A model generated the notes under the pieces. That model was not told the DNA's origin. It worked only from the letters and a program-made list of their open reading frames with translations, and ran no database searches. DNA of 64,000 nucleotides from Pseudodesulfovibrio sp. (GTDB taxonomy: Bacteria; Desulfobacterota; Desulfovibrionia; Desulfovibrionales; Desulfovibrionaceae), in contig JADGEX010000001.1 of NCBI GenBank assembly GCA_016744135.1, positions 2,367,029 to 2,431,028 on the forward strand, given 5' to 3'. How positions within the stretch are numbered: the first letter of the stretch is position 1; each line of letters begins with the position of its first letter. Below are positions 26,312 through 34,033 of the stretch, in pieces. Position numbers and translations under genes: made by a program.

Positions 26312-26339
26312 TTGATTTCCTCCGATTCAGTGTTATAAT
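26312..26339 (+). promoter_or_regulatory. Promoter of the AlpA-like gene, with overlapping AGTGTT repeats
   Basis: TTGATT (26312-26317), 16-bp spacer, perfect TATAAT (26334-26339). The hexamer AGTGTT occurs about five times in the 85 bp around it, including one that overlaps the spacer/-10 junction, so a repressor probably binds here. Confidence 0.65.
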
Positions 26340-26366
26340 CGTGCCTCAAATAGCAAAGGAGGCAAA

Positions 26367-26594
26367 ATGGAAATTTTAACACGGAAGGAAGTCTCAGCCG
26401 TGCTCCGCATGAGCCCTCAAGCCTTGAGTAACCATGTGTCGCGTCGTAATTGGTCTGCAGTTCCTTGCCCCATAAAGATAGGTGGAAGGAACAAGTGGCT
26501 ACGCGAAGATGTTTTTGATTTTCTTTTGGAAAAACAGAATGAAAGTCGAGAAAAGTTAGCGCGAGTTAGAGGTCGTCCACGAAAGAGACAGTAA
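26367..26594 (+). CDS. AlpA/excisionase-like helix-turn-helix protein
   Basis: 75 residues. The N-terminal winged HTH of the AlpA/MerR-like excisionase type reads ILTRKEVSAVLRMSPQALSNHV, followed by the wing IKIGGRNKWLREDVFDFL. The tail is basic (RVRGRPRKR) and could act as an AT-hook-like minor-groove binder. The SD AAAGGAGG is strong, and a good sigma70 promoter precedes it. By position and fold it could be the recombination directionality factor of the island or a regulator of its integrase. Confidence 0.8.
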   Translation: MEILTRKEVSAVLRMSPQALSNHVSRRNWSAVPCPIKIGGRNKWLREDVFDFLLEKQNESREKLARVRGRPRKRQ

Positions 26595-26672
26595 CGAGCA
26601 AAATTAGAACCTCATGGGGGCTCTCTTTTGAGTCACAACAGAATAGCAACACTCGTAAGGAGTAAAGAAATT

Positions 26673-26951
26673 ATGAATAACAAATCGAAAATGAATGAGG
26701 GACAAAATGGAAGGCCTTACAATAGAGAAGAGCTGATCCGTAACCGGAGTCTTTTCTGCATGCTAATAAAGGAGTTCGCTGAGAATGGGGGAGAGTGGAT
26801 CGAATGGAAAATTTTTGAAGGCATCCTCGACGCCTCCCCTAGACACACTCCGAGGATGTATGGCTATCAGGAATGGTGGCCTTTGTTGGCCGCAACGGAG
26901 TACTTCGAAAGAGAAATAATGGACGGGAAACTGATGATTCGAGCTTGCTAG
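26673..26951 (+). CDS. Hypothetical island protein
   Basis: 92 residues from the ATG at 26673, chosen because AAGGAG lies 10 nt upstream; an upstream TTG would add 15 residues. Polar N-terminus, then a compact region rich in aromatic residues (GGEWIEWKIFEGIL, YGYQEWWPLLAATEYFERE). No recognised family. It follows the HTH gene by 78 bp on the same strand and ends before a strong terminator. Confidence 0.6.
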   Translation: MNNKSKMNEGQNGRPYNREELIRNRSLFCMLIKEFAENGGEWIEWKIFEGILDASPRHTPRMYGYQEWWPLLAATEYFEREIMDGKLMIRAC

Positions 26952-26978
26952 TGTTCTGCCGAACACGAAGTACATACT

Positions 26979-27010
26979 AAAAAAGGGACGCCTCATTGCG
27001 TCCCTTTTTT
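26979..27010. terminator. Bidirectional terminator between convergent island genes
   Basis: AAAAAAGGGACGC/GCGTCCCTTTTTT perfect stem with a 6-nt loop and T-runs on both strands, between a plus-strand gene ending at 26951 and a minus-strand gene ending at 27036. Confidence 0.9.
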
Positions 27011-27035
27011 TGTGCGGTACTCCTTAATTTGATCA

Positions 27036-27839
27036 CTATTTGTGGACATAATGCGACACCACCTCCTCTCTCCCATGACCAAGCTCCTGGGAAATTTCGG
27101 CTTTGCTGGCTCCAGACTTAGCCAGCCTCTGTGCATACTCATGACGGGCTGCGTGGGCATGGGCATTGTTTTCTTTTGTCGCACCTATTCGGTTCAGGGT
27201 GTTTGCTTGCTTTTTTAAAGCCTGCCTTAATGAGAGCTCTACGGGAATTAGCGAGTTCAGCCTGTTGCGATGAATATAGGAATTCACTCGTTCAACAAGT
27301 TTTCGCTGATACTCATTTCGTATCGGAACCTGTCGGGGGCGTCCTCCCTTACTTCCTTTGATGACCAATTTACCGTCTTTCACCTCGTGAGAGAGTAGCG
27401 ATTCTTTTGCCCTAAGGCCAAATTGCTCACGCATTTCAGCAGCCAAGCCCAACCATTTTGCTTTCTCATAAAGTAAGGCAGTGATGTCACGAATTTTATT
27501 CATGTTGGCAGTAACTGGCTTCAACCTGTCGCCAGCACGACTTATCCCCATCTCCTTATTGGTTCGGGGAACAATATTTTGCTTATCGATAGCCTCGGCG
27601 ATGCGACGCGCAGCTGTGGCGTATGAAGCCAGAGTTGAGGAGCCGAGGCCTTGAGACTTCAAGTCTTCAATAGCCCCCAGAATGTGCTTCGTCTTAAGGT
27701 GGCGGATGTTCTGAAGGGCGTATTTGTCCTGAATGATATCGCAGAGTCTCCGCACCTGCCCGGCATTTTTTTGCTGAGTTAGCACCCCAGCCCGTCTGTT
27801 TTTCCCCAACAGTTTTGCCGCTTGGTATCGCAAATCCAT
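27036..27839 (-). CDS. Second tyrosine recombinase of the island
   Basis: 267 residues. An N-terminal SAM-like core-binding domain (about 1-110) is followed by a catalytic domain with the tyrosine recombinase residues: Arg in REQFGLRAKES, Lys near GSKGGRPR, the HxxR-type box HAARHEY, His in ELGHGR and the terminal nucleophile Tyr in SHYVHK. It differs from the tRNA-adjacent integrase in length and sequence. GGAGGTAAAT precedes the ATG. It may act in dimer resolution, inversion or integration of a different element; the role is not clear. A long structured non-coding region lies upstream of it. Confidence 0.82.
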   Translation of the reverse strand: MDLRYQAAKLLGKNRRAGVLTQQKNAGQVRRLCDIIQDKYALQNIRHLKTKHILGAIEDLKSQGLGSSTLASYATAARRIAEAIDKQNIVPRTNKEMGISRAGDRLKPVTANMNKIRDITALLYEKAKWLGLAAEMREQFGLRAKESLLSHEVKDGKLVIKGSKGGRPRQVPIRNEYQRKLVERVNSYIHRNRLNSLIPVELSLRQALKKQANTLNRIGATKENNAHAHAARHEYAQRLAKSGASKAEISQELGHGREEVVSHYVHK

Positions 27840-27903
27840 TATTTACCTCCTGGGTCGTTAAGTGAAAATGACCATTGCATCTCAGTTTTGCGGGTCGTAA
27901 CCG

Positions 27904-28451
27904 GCATCTGTGGATGCTCCCCCTAGCATCTAGCCAGCCTCGTAAGACTGGTCTCCGAGCAGAGAGCTAGGGGTGGTCGTGCAACCTGGGCGTACCCAGG
28001 AGGAGGTGTTTGGCCGCCGTAGTTCGGCCGTAGTTTTCTCATCGTCAAGGAAGAGCAACGGTAGTAACGCGATCCGCCGTCTGTCTCTTTCTCCATAGGA
28101 TAAAGAGACAGACGCACACCTCAAAAGAAAGTGTGTGCTGCAATCTAGCAATATGTGATTGGAAGCTGGCGGACGCTGGTTCTGGCTTTTAGACGCACTA
28201 CACCTAGGGGGCGCTAAAAGGAACATCGGTCCAAAGGAGGTGGTCAATCTCCGGCGGGCTAATATTAACCCCGCCCCGTCGCGGCTAGACTTTGCCGTTC
28301 AGAGGACTGGCCACAGGGTTTGACAGCTAAGTGGCCAAGAGCCGGCGATAAATCGCGGGTATCTGATGCTTCTGGGAGATCTCCCGGCGTTGCTGATCGA
28401 CCAAAATGTCAGCTTTAGCGCATCCGTCATCTGAAACGATTCTGTGAATCG
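27904..28451. ncRNA. Dense non-coding secondary structure, possible large structured RNA
   Basis: About 550 nt with no credible gene but many strong stems in succession: GCATC/GATGC (27904-27917); an 8-bp CCCCTAGC/GCTAGGGG helix (27920-27973) enclosing two small hairpins; CCTGGG/CCCAGG (27985-28000); GGCCG/CGGCC (28012-28029); a 13-bp perfect stem (28078-28090 with 28102-28114); GCACAC/GTGTGC (28114-28138); GGCGGG/CCCGCC (28253-28275); TGGCCAC/GTGGCCA (28308-28337); GGGAGATCTCCC (28374-28385); CGATTC/GAATCG (28437-28451). Strand is undetermined. It matches no RNA class I know. An origin or packaging site is an alternative. Confidence 0.5.
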
Positions 28452-28560
28452 AGTAATAGATACGAAAACTTACTCCGCAACGGTCATGGCGTCAACACGT
28501 GGAGTCGTTAATTGTGGGAGAAAAAGAAGGGCAGAGAAATTGGTCGGGCTTGAGCGGGGT

Positions 28561-28683
28561 CAAACATCGTTAGTGGATATGAGTAAATTTATTGAGATCA
28601 ACTTAAAAAAGTTGTCTCAAAATGACTCTTTTATCACGGCCTGCGTGTCAGAAGTGACGATCCGCATTGACAATTACAGATGA
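28561..28683 (+). CDS. Possible small protein (uncertain)
   Basis: The open frame ending at 28683 could be started at several codons; the end beginning at about 28579 (ATG, MSKFIEINLKKL) has a composition of plausible amphipathic helices, but no clear SD is present at any start. It lies between the structured region and a well-supported small gene. It may be non-coding. Confidence 0.25.
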   Translation, partial: QTSLVDMSKFIEINLKKLSQNDSFITACVSEVTIRIDNYR

Positions 28684-28791
28684 ATGAATATTGTTTGACC
28701 CGAAGGCGTGGCGGCTCCTTTCCAAAGCCATACCGGAATGCACGAGTAGAGGCCGAAAGTGCGCTCATTTCGGTAAGGAGGTGATGCCATT

Positions 28792-28905
28792 ATGGCTAAG
28801 ACCAAATCTGGAAAGAAGAAGGTCCACGTTCCCAAACATACCCGCAAGGGTAAAAACGGGAAGAAGCAGGTGGTGCGCGAGCACTATCGGTCTACCCCTG
28901 AATAG
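28792..28905 (+). CDS. Small basic protein with HTRKG...REHYR motif
   Basis: 37 residues, about one third Lys/Arg. It begins MAKTKSGKKKVHVPKHTRKG and ends in VVREHYRSTPE. A near-perfect SD (AAGGAGGTGATG) precedes the ATG at good spacing, which is the main support because of its size. The spaced HTRxG / V-x-x-HYR pattern occurs as a short tail or stand-alone motif in phage and mobile-element proteins; its function is unknown to me. Nucleic-acid binding is suggested by charge, and it lies just after the structured non-coding region. Confidence 0.65.
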   Translation: MAKTKSGKKKVHVPKHTRKGKNGKKQVVREHYRSTPE

Positions 28906-28960
28906 GGCGTGAACCGCCGCCGCGTCTTTATTCACACATCTTCAAACAGGAAGTCGTCGT

Positions 28961-29752
28961 ATGAGCCGCCCTACTCTCCCTCAGAAAGCACATAGCATCC
29001 TCACATCTCCGAAAAAGTATTACAACTCCCAAAAAGAAACTCTGGATGCAATGCTTGAGGACGTCTCAATTAACGAGGCATCCATTATCAATACCGCGAG
29101 CCAGAATCTCATTCGTGACAAATTAATGGGCTTCTTCAAAGTCACGGATGTTATCAACACTATGATTAATTGGAATGAAACTGTCGATGCAGATATTCGA
29201 CGAGCTAAGAAGGAATATCTGCTCCACGAGGTCATCATCGACTTTCAATCACAGGGAGAGGAAATTGATTTATTAAAGCACTTTATTAGCGATCCAGCAG
29301 GCAACACGCTATACAATAAAATTGTCAGAATTCTTGAGAATTTCCCACCCGACGAGCAATTATCTAGACATCTTGCCAAAGCTATAAGACATATTGTTCA
29401 AACGGATTTCGTTGGCCTATTTGAATCACATAAATATGCAATCTCCCAAATAGAGCAACTCACGCCGCAAGCACTAACCATCCTTGTCGACAATCCTAAT
29501 TGGCCCGAATTTGATCCTGGCACCACCGTAGCTCATGGAAAGACTATCACATCAGACTGGCTACCAACTTTTACCAATGCATATTGCAGGGCGAAACAAG
29601 TCTCAGATTTAATCATCGGCGAGCGGATAGGACATTCAATCGGCTTACTCAAAACTAATGGGTACATGGTTGCCCAGACGCAAGAAGGTAAGGGCGCACG
29701 CTGTTATCTTACTAGCCTTGGGGCAAACATTCTCCCCTATATCTGTGCATAG
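28961..29752 (+). CDS. Hypothetical island protein with C-terminal winged-helix-like end
   Basis: 263 residues, mostly helical, no signal or membrane segment. The N-terminal two thirds is acidic and helical (e.g. VINTMINWNETVDADIRRAKKEYLLHEV). The final ~55 residues read like a winged helix ending QEGKGARCYLTSLGANILPYI, a layout seen in regulatory or sensor proteins. It converges on the gene at 29801-30490, whose C-terminus has a similar LTPFGHLMLIYL ending. I recognise no family. Location beside a restriction operon suggests a defence role, which is inference. Confidence 0.65.
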   Translation: MSRPTLPQKAHSILTSPKKYYNSQKETLDAMLEDVSINEASIINTASQNLIRDKLMGFFKVTDVINTMINWNETVDADIRRAKKEYLLHEVIIDFQSQGEEIDLLKHFISDPAGNTLYNKIVRILENFPPDEQLSRHLAKAIRHIVQTDFVGLFESHKYAISQIEQLTPQALTILVDNPNWPEFDPGTTVAHGKTITSDWLPTFTNAYCRAKQVSDLIIGERIGHSIGLLKTNGYMVAQTQEGKGARCYLTSLGANILPYICA

Positions 29753-29800
29753 TCGGACAAAAAGCTTTAAGCGAACTAGCAATCAAACTACGACTCTCGC

Positions 29801-30490
29801 TTAATATGGCCGATCTTCTTCGGTGGTCAAATCTAAATAAATCAGCATCAAGTGCCCGAAGGGCGTGAGTCCGAAATTAGTGGAGGGCAAGCCGACCATG
29901 CTGGTGCTCTTGTAGTCACGGTTGCGCGGCTTGATGAGGCCAAGGTTCATCAGGTTCAAAAAGTATGACTCGCGCATGGTCGCACCTTCAATGTTCGCAG
30001 GTGGTGCGCCTATGTGGGTGCGTGGCCCGATCAGTATTTCTTGGTGCTTTTCCCAAAACTCAGGGTTCTTGTCCGGGTGAAATGACCTTGAGTAGAGCAG
30101 GATAACCTCGGAGTCGTTGATTCGTTCGAAGGTCTCCAGCACCCGCTTCTTGATTTGGTGTTCCCGCTCCTCGTCGAGGAGACCGTTTTTCAGCAGGGAA
30201 GCAATATGCTGACGTCGCTCATCCGTCACAGCTCTCCCGGCCTGGATCATTGCCTCTTCGATCAGGTCGAGGCCTTCGGGAAAAGTCATGGCACTGCGCA
30301 GGGTTTGCTCTGCCTGTTCTCCTAACTGGGATTCAAGGCGTCGCAGGGTGTCTTCGACGCGGTGGATGCGCTGGTTGGGGATGGTCGCACCGATGATTTC
30401 GGCGGCTAGAGGGCCGACTACGGGGATAGCTCCGAGAATCCCTTTGACAGCAGCAACAAGGGCATCATTGTCTTTCGAGGTGTTAGCCAT
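29801..30490 (-). CDS. Hypothetical protein with N-terminal glycine-rich hydrophobic segment (Abi-like?)
   Basis: 229 residues. Residues 12-36 are hydrophobic and Gly/Pro-rich (VKGILGAIPVVGPLAAEIIG), resembling membrane-inserting segments of pore-forming or glycine-zipper proteins. A helical middle with ERREHQIKK-type charged stretches follows, and a C-terminal region ends SMVGLPSTNFGLTPFGHLML (winged-helix-like). It recalls abortive-infection proteins of the Abi-alpha type in layout, but I cannot establish homology by eye. It is near the end of the type I restriction operon on the same strand, 35 bp from the next gene. Confidence 0.65.
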   Translation of the reverse strand: MANTSKDNDALVAAVKGILGAIPVVGPLAAEIIGATIPNQRIHRVEDTLRRLESQLGEQAEQTLRSAMTFPEGLDLIEEAMIQAGRAVTDERRQHIASLLKNGLLDEEREHQIKKRVLETFERINDSEVILLYSRSFHPDKNPEFWEKHQEILIGPRTHIGAPPANIEGATMRESYFLNLMNLGLIKPRNRDYKSTSMVGLPSTNFGLTPFGHLMLIYLDLTTEEDRPY

Positions 30491-30524
30491 TTTACATTCT
30501 TAATTTTGAATTATCATTTAATGA

Positions 30525-31049
30525 CTAAAGCTTTTTTACGTAATGAATGATTGCACATGAAATTTCATGAGCGTCATCAGATTGAATATTTTCTTTGATT
30601 TTGAACACCATTCTTTTCATAATTTCCACAGCTTCGTCTCTTTTAAAGCCATTTAAGAGGGCGTTATAGAACGAATCACTTTCTCTAAGCCCAAGAAGAT
30701 AATTGACGGCATTTTTGTGAAATATAACACGGAACGAAAATGGACAAATTTCTTTGTCCACAACATTTTTTAGGCCCTTCATGGCCTCATCAAGTTCATA
30801 TCCTTGAAATCGCCGACCCCATAAAGCGATTTCTTGCAGGCTGTGTTCACTCAGTTCTTTTTTATTTAAAAATTTACGTGTACGACCAACTGGCCTATCC
30901 ACGGATTTTTTGAACTTACTTCCTTGCTTATTCCTTTTTTTCTTCTTTTTCTTGCGACCATACAGTTCAAAATCTTGGCCATAATGTAAAAAAGTCCTAG
31001 CTTTTAACTTCACAGTAGACCTCCACGATTTCGCCTCGTTAGTATTCAC
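30525..31049 (-). CDS. Hypothetical Lys-rich protein following hsdS
   Basis: About 174 residues from a GTG at 31049; the open frame extends upstream into hsdS, so a TTG inside hsdS is the alternative start. The N-terminal third has a long basic run (GRKKKKKKRNKQGSKFKKS), and the rest is predicted soluble and helical, ending CAIIHYVKKL. It lies directly after the hsdS stop, so it is probably the last gene of the restriction operon. No family recognised; the base composition is AT-rich compared with hsdM/R. Confidence 0.5.
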   Translation of the reverse strand: MNTNEAKSWRSTVKLKARTFLHYGQDFELYGRKKKKKKRNKQGSKFKKSVDRPVGRTRKFLNKKELSEHSLQEIALWGRRFQGYELDEAMKGLKNVVDKEICPFSFRVIFHKNAVNYLLGLRESDSFYNALLNGFKRDEAVEIMKRMVFKIKENIQSDDAHEISCAIIHYVKKL

Positions 31050-31071
31050 GCCTGTTTTATAACCGATTGTA

Positions 31072-32592
31072 CTATCGCTTATGCCTTTTCCCCTTAGCAA
31101 CTTGCCGCTCAGCCTTGATTCGCTCCAGCAGCACCGATGCGGGTTCGTCGTTTGGGTCTTGAGGGACGAGTTCGCCTCGGAAGGCTTTGGCGAGGATGGA
31201 TTGGTCGAGTTTGGCCAGATCAACTTCACAGTTTAACACAATCTCATCCAGAGAACCTATTTTTTCTTCTGTACTTTCGAGCAGTCGCGTAATCAACTCA
31301 GCCTCTATCTTCGAAGGAAAAGGAATGGGAGCTGACAGTATTTTTCCTTGGGACAAATTTCGCATCGAATTACTAGTCCCTGTAGCTTGATCCTCAAAAA
31401 TATCCCTGACCCATTGACTCCGCAATGCGAACTTTAAGAAGGGGGCTGAAGTTAGATCAGAGGCTCGGTTGAGGCGGAGAATTTTGTCCGAAAGTATCAG
31501 GTTAGAATGACTTTCATGTGCAACAACGACAGCACCCACTAACTCAACTGTATTGGCTCGTGAAATCAACAAGTCTCCAGTGCCAACTGTTGGAATTCCA
31601 TTAATTTCATAACCTTCTGGCAACCTCTTGTTCTCGCTGGCATTAAATTGCCCCCATGACACAGCGCTAACTTTCAATACCCCTTTTTCACTCTTATTTG
31701 CTGGAGTTGATGATGCTTTTGGACTTTTTCCTGCATCAATAGAGCAAATCAGATTATCTAAATTTGTCCAACACCACCCCTCAGGCAGTTCCGGCAATTC
31801 ACTCGTATCAACCGGCTCAGGTTCCTTGTACTTTGCTTTCCATTTGTCGTCCTTGGGTTCCTTACCTTTGGCTTGCATTTTGGCGAGTTCGGCTTCTTCC
31901 CAGCGGGTGCGGCGTTCGGTGCGTATGCGTTCGAGAAGCTTGGAGGCTGGCTCGACATCGGGATTCTGTTTGCGCCACTCTGCGGTCAGGTCGCCACGGA
32001 AGGCGGCGGCGAGGACGGACTGCCGGAATTTCTCCAGCAACGGCTTGGCGGTCTCCAAGGCCTCACGAGCGCGGCGGCTCTTGGCTTGCAGGGCGTCGAT
32101 TTTGTCGGCGATACGGCGTTGTTCATTGAGAGGAGGGAGGGGGAATTCAATGCTCTTCAGCTTTGATGCGTTCACCCCTGGCTGAGCAATGCCAGATGTC
32201 TTGTCTTGTATTTGCTTCCAATACTCATCACTATCCATGAATAGCGACATTATTCGTGAACTTGCGACGGATACCGGAGCTAGCCTAATCAAGTACGAAG
32301 CATACACAGAGTCTACGGGAACCTCTGTAATACGGAAATTCTTCCCGGTTGTGGCACCTGTGCGAGCGACAACAATATCCCCGATGGCAAGTCTGTATTT
32401 ATCTATGTCGCCACAATCACAATAAGGGACCTGCCCCCAATCAACGACACCGTTTTGAATATCAGTGATTCTGAGATATTTTGCCCCACTATTCCCATCT
32501 TTTGTCTTAGCTGTGAAGCCGTAACTAACTGACTTCGACAACTCATCCAGCGAAGCTTTAATCCATCCATTTGGGAGATTGCTACTGACCAT
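31072..32592 (-). CDS. hsdS: Type I restriction-modification specificity subunit
   Basis: 506 residues from ATG 32592 (the open frame further upstream overlaps hsdM and is not protein-like). There are two target-recognition domains (about 5-160 and 265-430), each beginning with an LPxGW-type segment (LPNGWIKASLDEL; LPEGWCWTNLDNL) and each followed by a conserved helical spacer (LPPLNEQRRIADKIDALQ after the first). The RGDLTAEWR and RGELVPQDP repeats end each half. It determines the bipartite DNA site and bridges HsdM and HsdR. It starts 2 nt after the hsdM stop. Confidence 0.93.
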   Translation of the reverse strand: MVSSNLPNGWIKASLDELSKSVSYGFTAKTKDGNSGAKYLRITDIQNGVVDWGQVPYCDCGDIDKYRLAIGDIVVARTGATTGKNFRITEVPVDSVYASYLIRLAPVSVASSRIMSLFMDSDEYWKQIQDKTSGIAQPGVNASKLKSIEFPLPPLNEQRRIADKIDALQAKSRRAREALETAKPLLEKFRQSVLAAAFRGDLTAEWRKQNPDVEPASKLLERIRTERRTRWEEAELAKMQAKGKEPKDDKWKAKYKEPEPVDTSELPELPEGWCWTNLDNLICSIDAGKSPKASSTPANKSEKGVLKVSAVSWGQFNASENKRLPEGYEINGIPTVGTGDLLISRANTVELVGAVVVAHESHSNLILSDKILRLNRASDLTSAPFLKFALRSQWVRDIFEDQATGTSNSMRNLSQGKILSAPIPFPSKIEAELITRLLESTEEKIGSLDEIVLNCEVDLAKLDQSILAKAFRGELVPQDPNDEPASVLLERIKAERQVAKGKRHKR

Positions 32593-32594
32593 GC

Positions 32595-34019
32595 CTATTC
32601 CCCACCGTCCAACATCCCCGACAACTCCTCTATCTCCTGCATGGCAATCCCCAGATTTTCCATGATCTGGGTAGCCAGCACATCCGGTTCCGGCAGGTCT
32701 TCGGCGTGGTCGGCGTCGTCGTCGCGGAGCCAGGTTATGTCGAGGTTGTCTTCGCGCTTGACTATCTCTGCACGGGAGAAGCAACGGAAGCGGCCTTCTT
32801 CGCCCTGATCCTTGCGCTTGGAGCCGCCATTGGGATCGTCGCCAAAGCATTGCTCGAACTCGGCGAAATGGGCGCGGGTCAGCGGGGTGCGCTTGCCAAA
32901 GCTCGGCATGTTGGTTCGCAGGTCATAGAACCAGACTTCCTTGGTGTTGCCCTTGTCGGTTTCGCCACGCTGGAAGAACAGGACATTAGTCTTGACACCC
33001 TGAGCGTAAAAGATGCCGGTGGGCAGCCGCAGGACCGTATGCAGGTTGCACTTGTCCATGAGGTCGGCCCGAATCTTCCGGCCTGTATTATCCTCAAAAA
33101 GGACGTTATCCGGCAGGACCACGGCGGCACGGCCACCCGGTTTCAGGCCACGGTAGATATGCTGCAAAAAGGCAAGCTGCTTGTTGTTGGTAGGATGCGT
33201 GAAGTCGTCACGACGAGAGGCACCGCTCCCGGCAGAACTACCAAATGGCGGGTTGGTGATGATGACATCAGCCTGAACCAGTGAAGCCCCGGCAGGACCA
33301 AGCGTGTCATTGGACGCCACTGGCCCTTCAATGCCGTGAAGCATCATATTCATCAGGCACAAACGGTGAACATCCTGCACCAACTCAAGCCCCTGAAACG
33401 CTGTACGCCGCTGAAATTCCTGCTCACGAGTGCTGAGAGCAAACAATTCGTCAGTGCGCTTCTTGATATATGCATCAGCCCGAATAAGAAAGCCGCCGGT
33501 TCCAGTCGCGGGGTCCTGAACAATTTCCCCGGCCTGGGGCTGAACCAAGTCCACCATAGAATCGATGAGGACTCGTGGCGTAAAGTACTGCCCCGCCCCT
33601 TTCTTTGACTCGGTGGCGTTCTTTTGCAGAAGTCCTTCATACATATCGCCAAGGCCTTCTTCCCGCGCACTGTACCAGTCCAGATCATCAATATCGCTGA
33701 CCAGCTTTTGCAGGTTCCGAGGCTCCTTAATGAAGCTCGCAGCGTTGGCGTAAATATCCTGCACCAACCGCGACCCACTGGTGCCAAGGTCGATCAACAT
33801 CTTCTTATAAAACGTCAGTTGCTCAGTGCCATCCAGGGCAACCAGCTTGTTCCACCGATACTCTTCCGGGAGCTGAGACTCTTTGCCGGTCTCCTCTGCC
33901 ATCTTGAGAAAGAGAAGATAGGTAAGTTCGTTGACGTACTGGTGATAGGAAACGCCGTCACCCCAAAGGATTTTGCAAAGTTTCCAAAGTTTTTGAACGA
34001 TATCGTGTGTGGTGGTCAT
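32595..34019 (-). CDS. hsdM: Type I restriction-modification DNA methyltransferase subunit
   Basis: 474-residue N6-adenine methyltransferase. An N-terminal helical HsdM_N domain is followed by the SAM-binding motif DPATGTGGF and the catalytic motif IV NPPF (in ADVIITNPPFGSS), with GQYFTPR before motif I. Together with HsdS it forms the modification enzyme. Spacing to hsdS is 2 nt. Two unrelated genes separate it from hsdR upstream. Confidence 0.96.
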   Translation of the reverse strand: MTTTHDIVQKLWKLCKILWGDGVSYHQYVNELTYLLFLKMAEETGKESQLPEEYRWNKLVALDGTEQLTFYKKMLIDLGTSGSRLVQDIYANAASFIKEPRNLQKLVSDIDDLDWYSAREEGLGDMYEGLLQKNATESKKGAGQYFTPRVLIDSMVDLVQPQAGEIVQDPATGTGGFLIRADAYIKKRTDELFALSTREQEFQRRTAFQGLELVQDVHRLCLMNMMLHGIEGPVASNDTLGPAGASLVQADVIITNPPFGSSAGSGASRRDDFTHPTNNKQLAFLQHIYRGLKPGGRAAVVLPDNVLFEDNTGRKIRADLMDKCNLHTVLRLPTGIFYAQGVKTNVLFFQRGETDKGNTKEVWFYDLRTNMPSFGKRTPLTRAHFAEFEQCFGDDPNGGSKRKDQGEEGRFRCFSRAEIVKREDNLDITWLRDDDADHAEDLPEPDVLATQIMENLGIAMQEIEELSGMLDGGE

Positions 34020-34033
34020 TAGGTACTTTATGT

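Larger units (their letters stand above)
25836..26366. other. Island left end: integrase arm sites and regulatory repeats
   Basis: About 530 bp without a standard gene. It contains the tandem GGAGCAAAT motif at 25951-25974, a 9-bp inverted repeat AAGTGTTTT/AAAACACTT (26028-26048), several further AGTGTT hexamers (26255-26340), and a promoter for the HTH gene. A 13-codon ORF with an SD (GGGAG; ATG at 26123, stop at 26164) may be a leader peptide; support is weak. Confidence 0.55.

Noticed and set aside
27904-28451. Group I or group II self-splicing intron
   Set aside because: I looked for the conserved core (group I P7 pairing, group II domain V with its catalytic triad and GNRA-type loop) and did not find it on either strand; no intron-encoded protein is present.
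27904-28451. Retron or diversity-generating retroelement
   Set aside because: No reverse transcriptase gene occurs in the window.
28691-28912. 73-codon frame before the second convergent gene
   Set aside because: It conflicts with the 37-codon gene in another frame, which has a near-perfect SD; the longer frame has none.
30491-31229. Full 234-codon frame including the segment overlapping hsdS
   Set aside because: The part overlapping hsdS has shadow-like composition; a start near the hsdS stop is more reasonable.
32593-32850. N-terminal extension of hsdS overlapping hsdM
   Set aside because: Arg/Pro-rich shadow sequence; ATG 32592 right after the hsdM stop gives the usual HsdS start.
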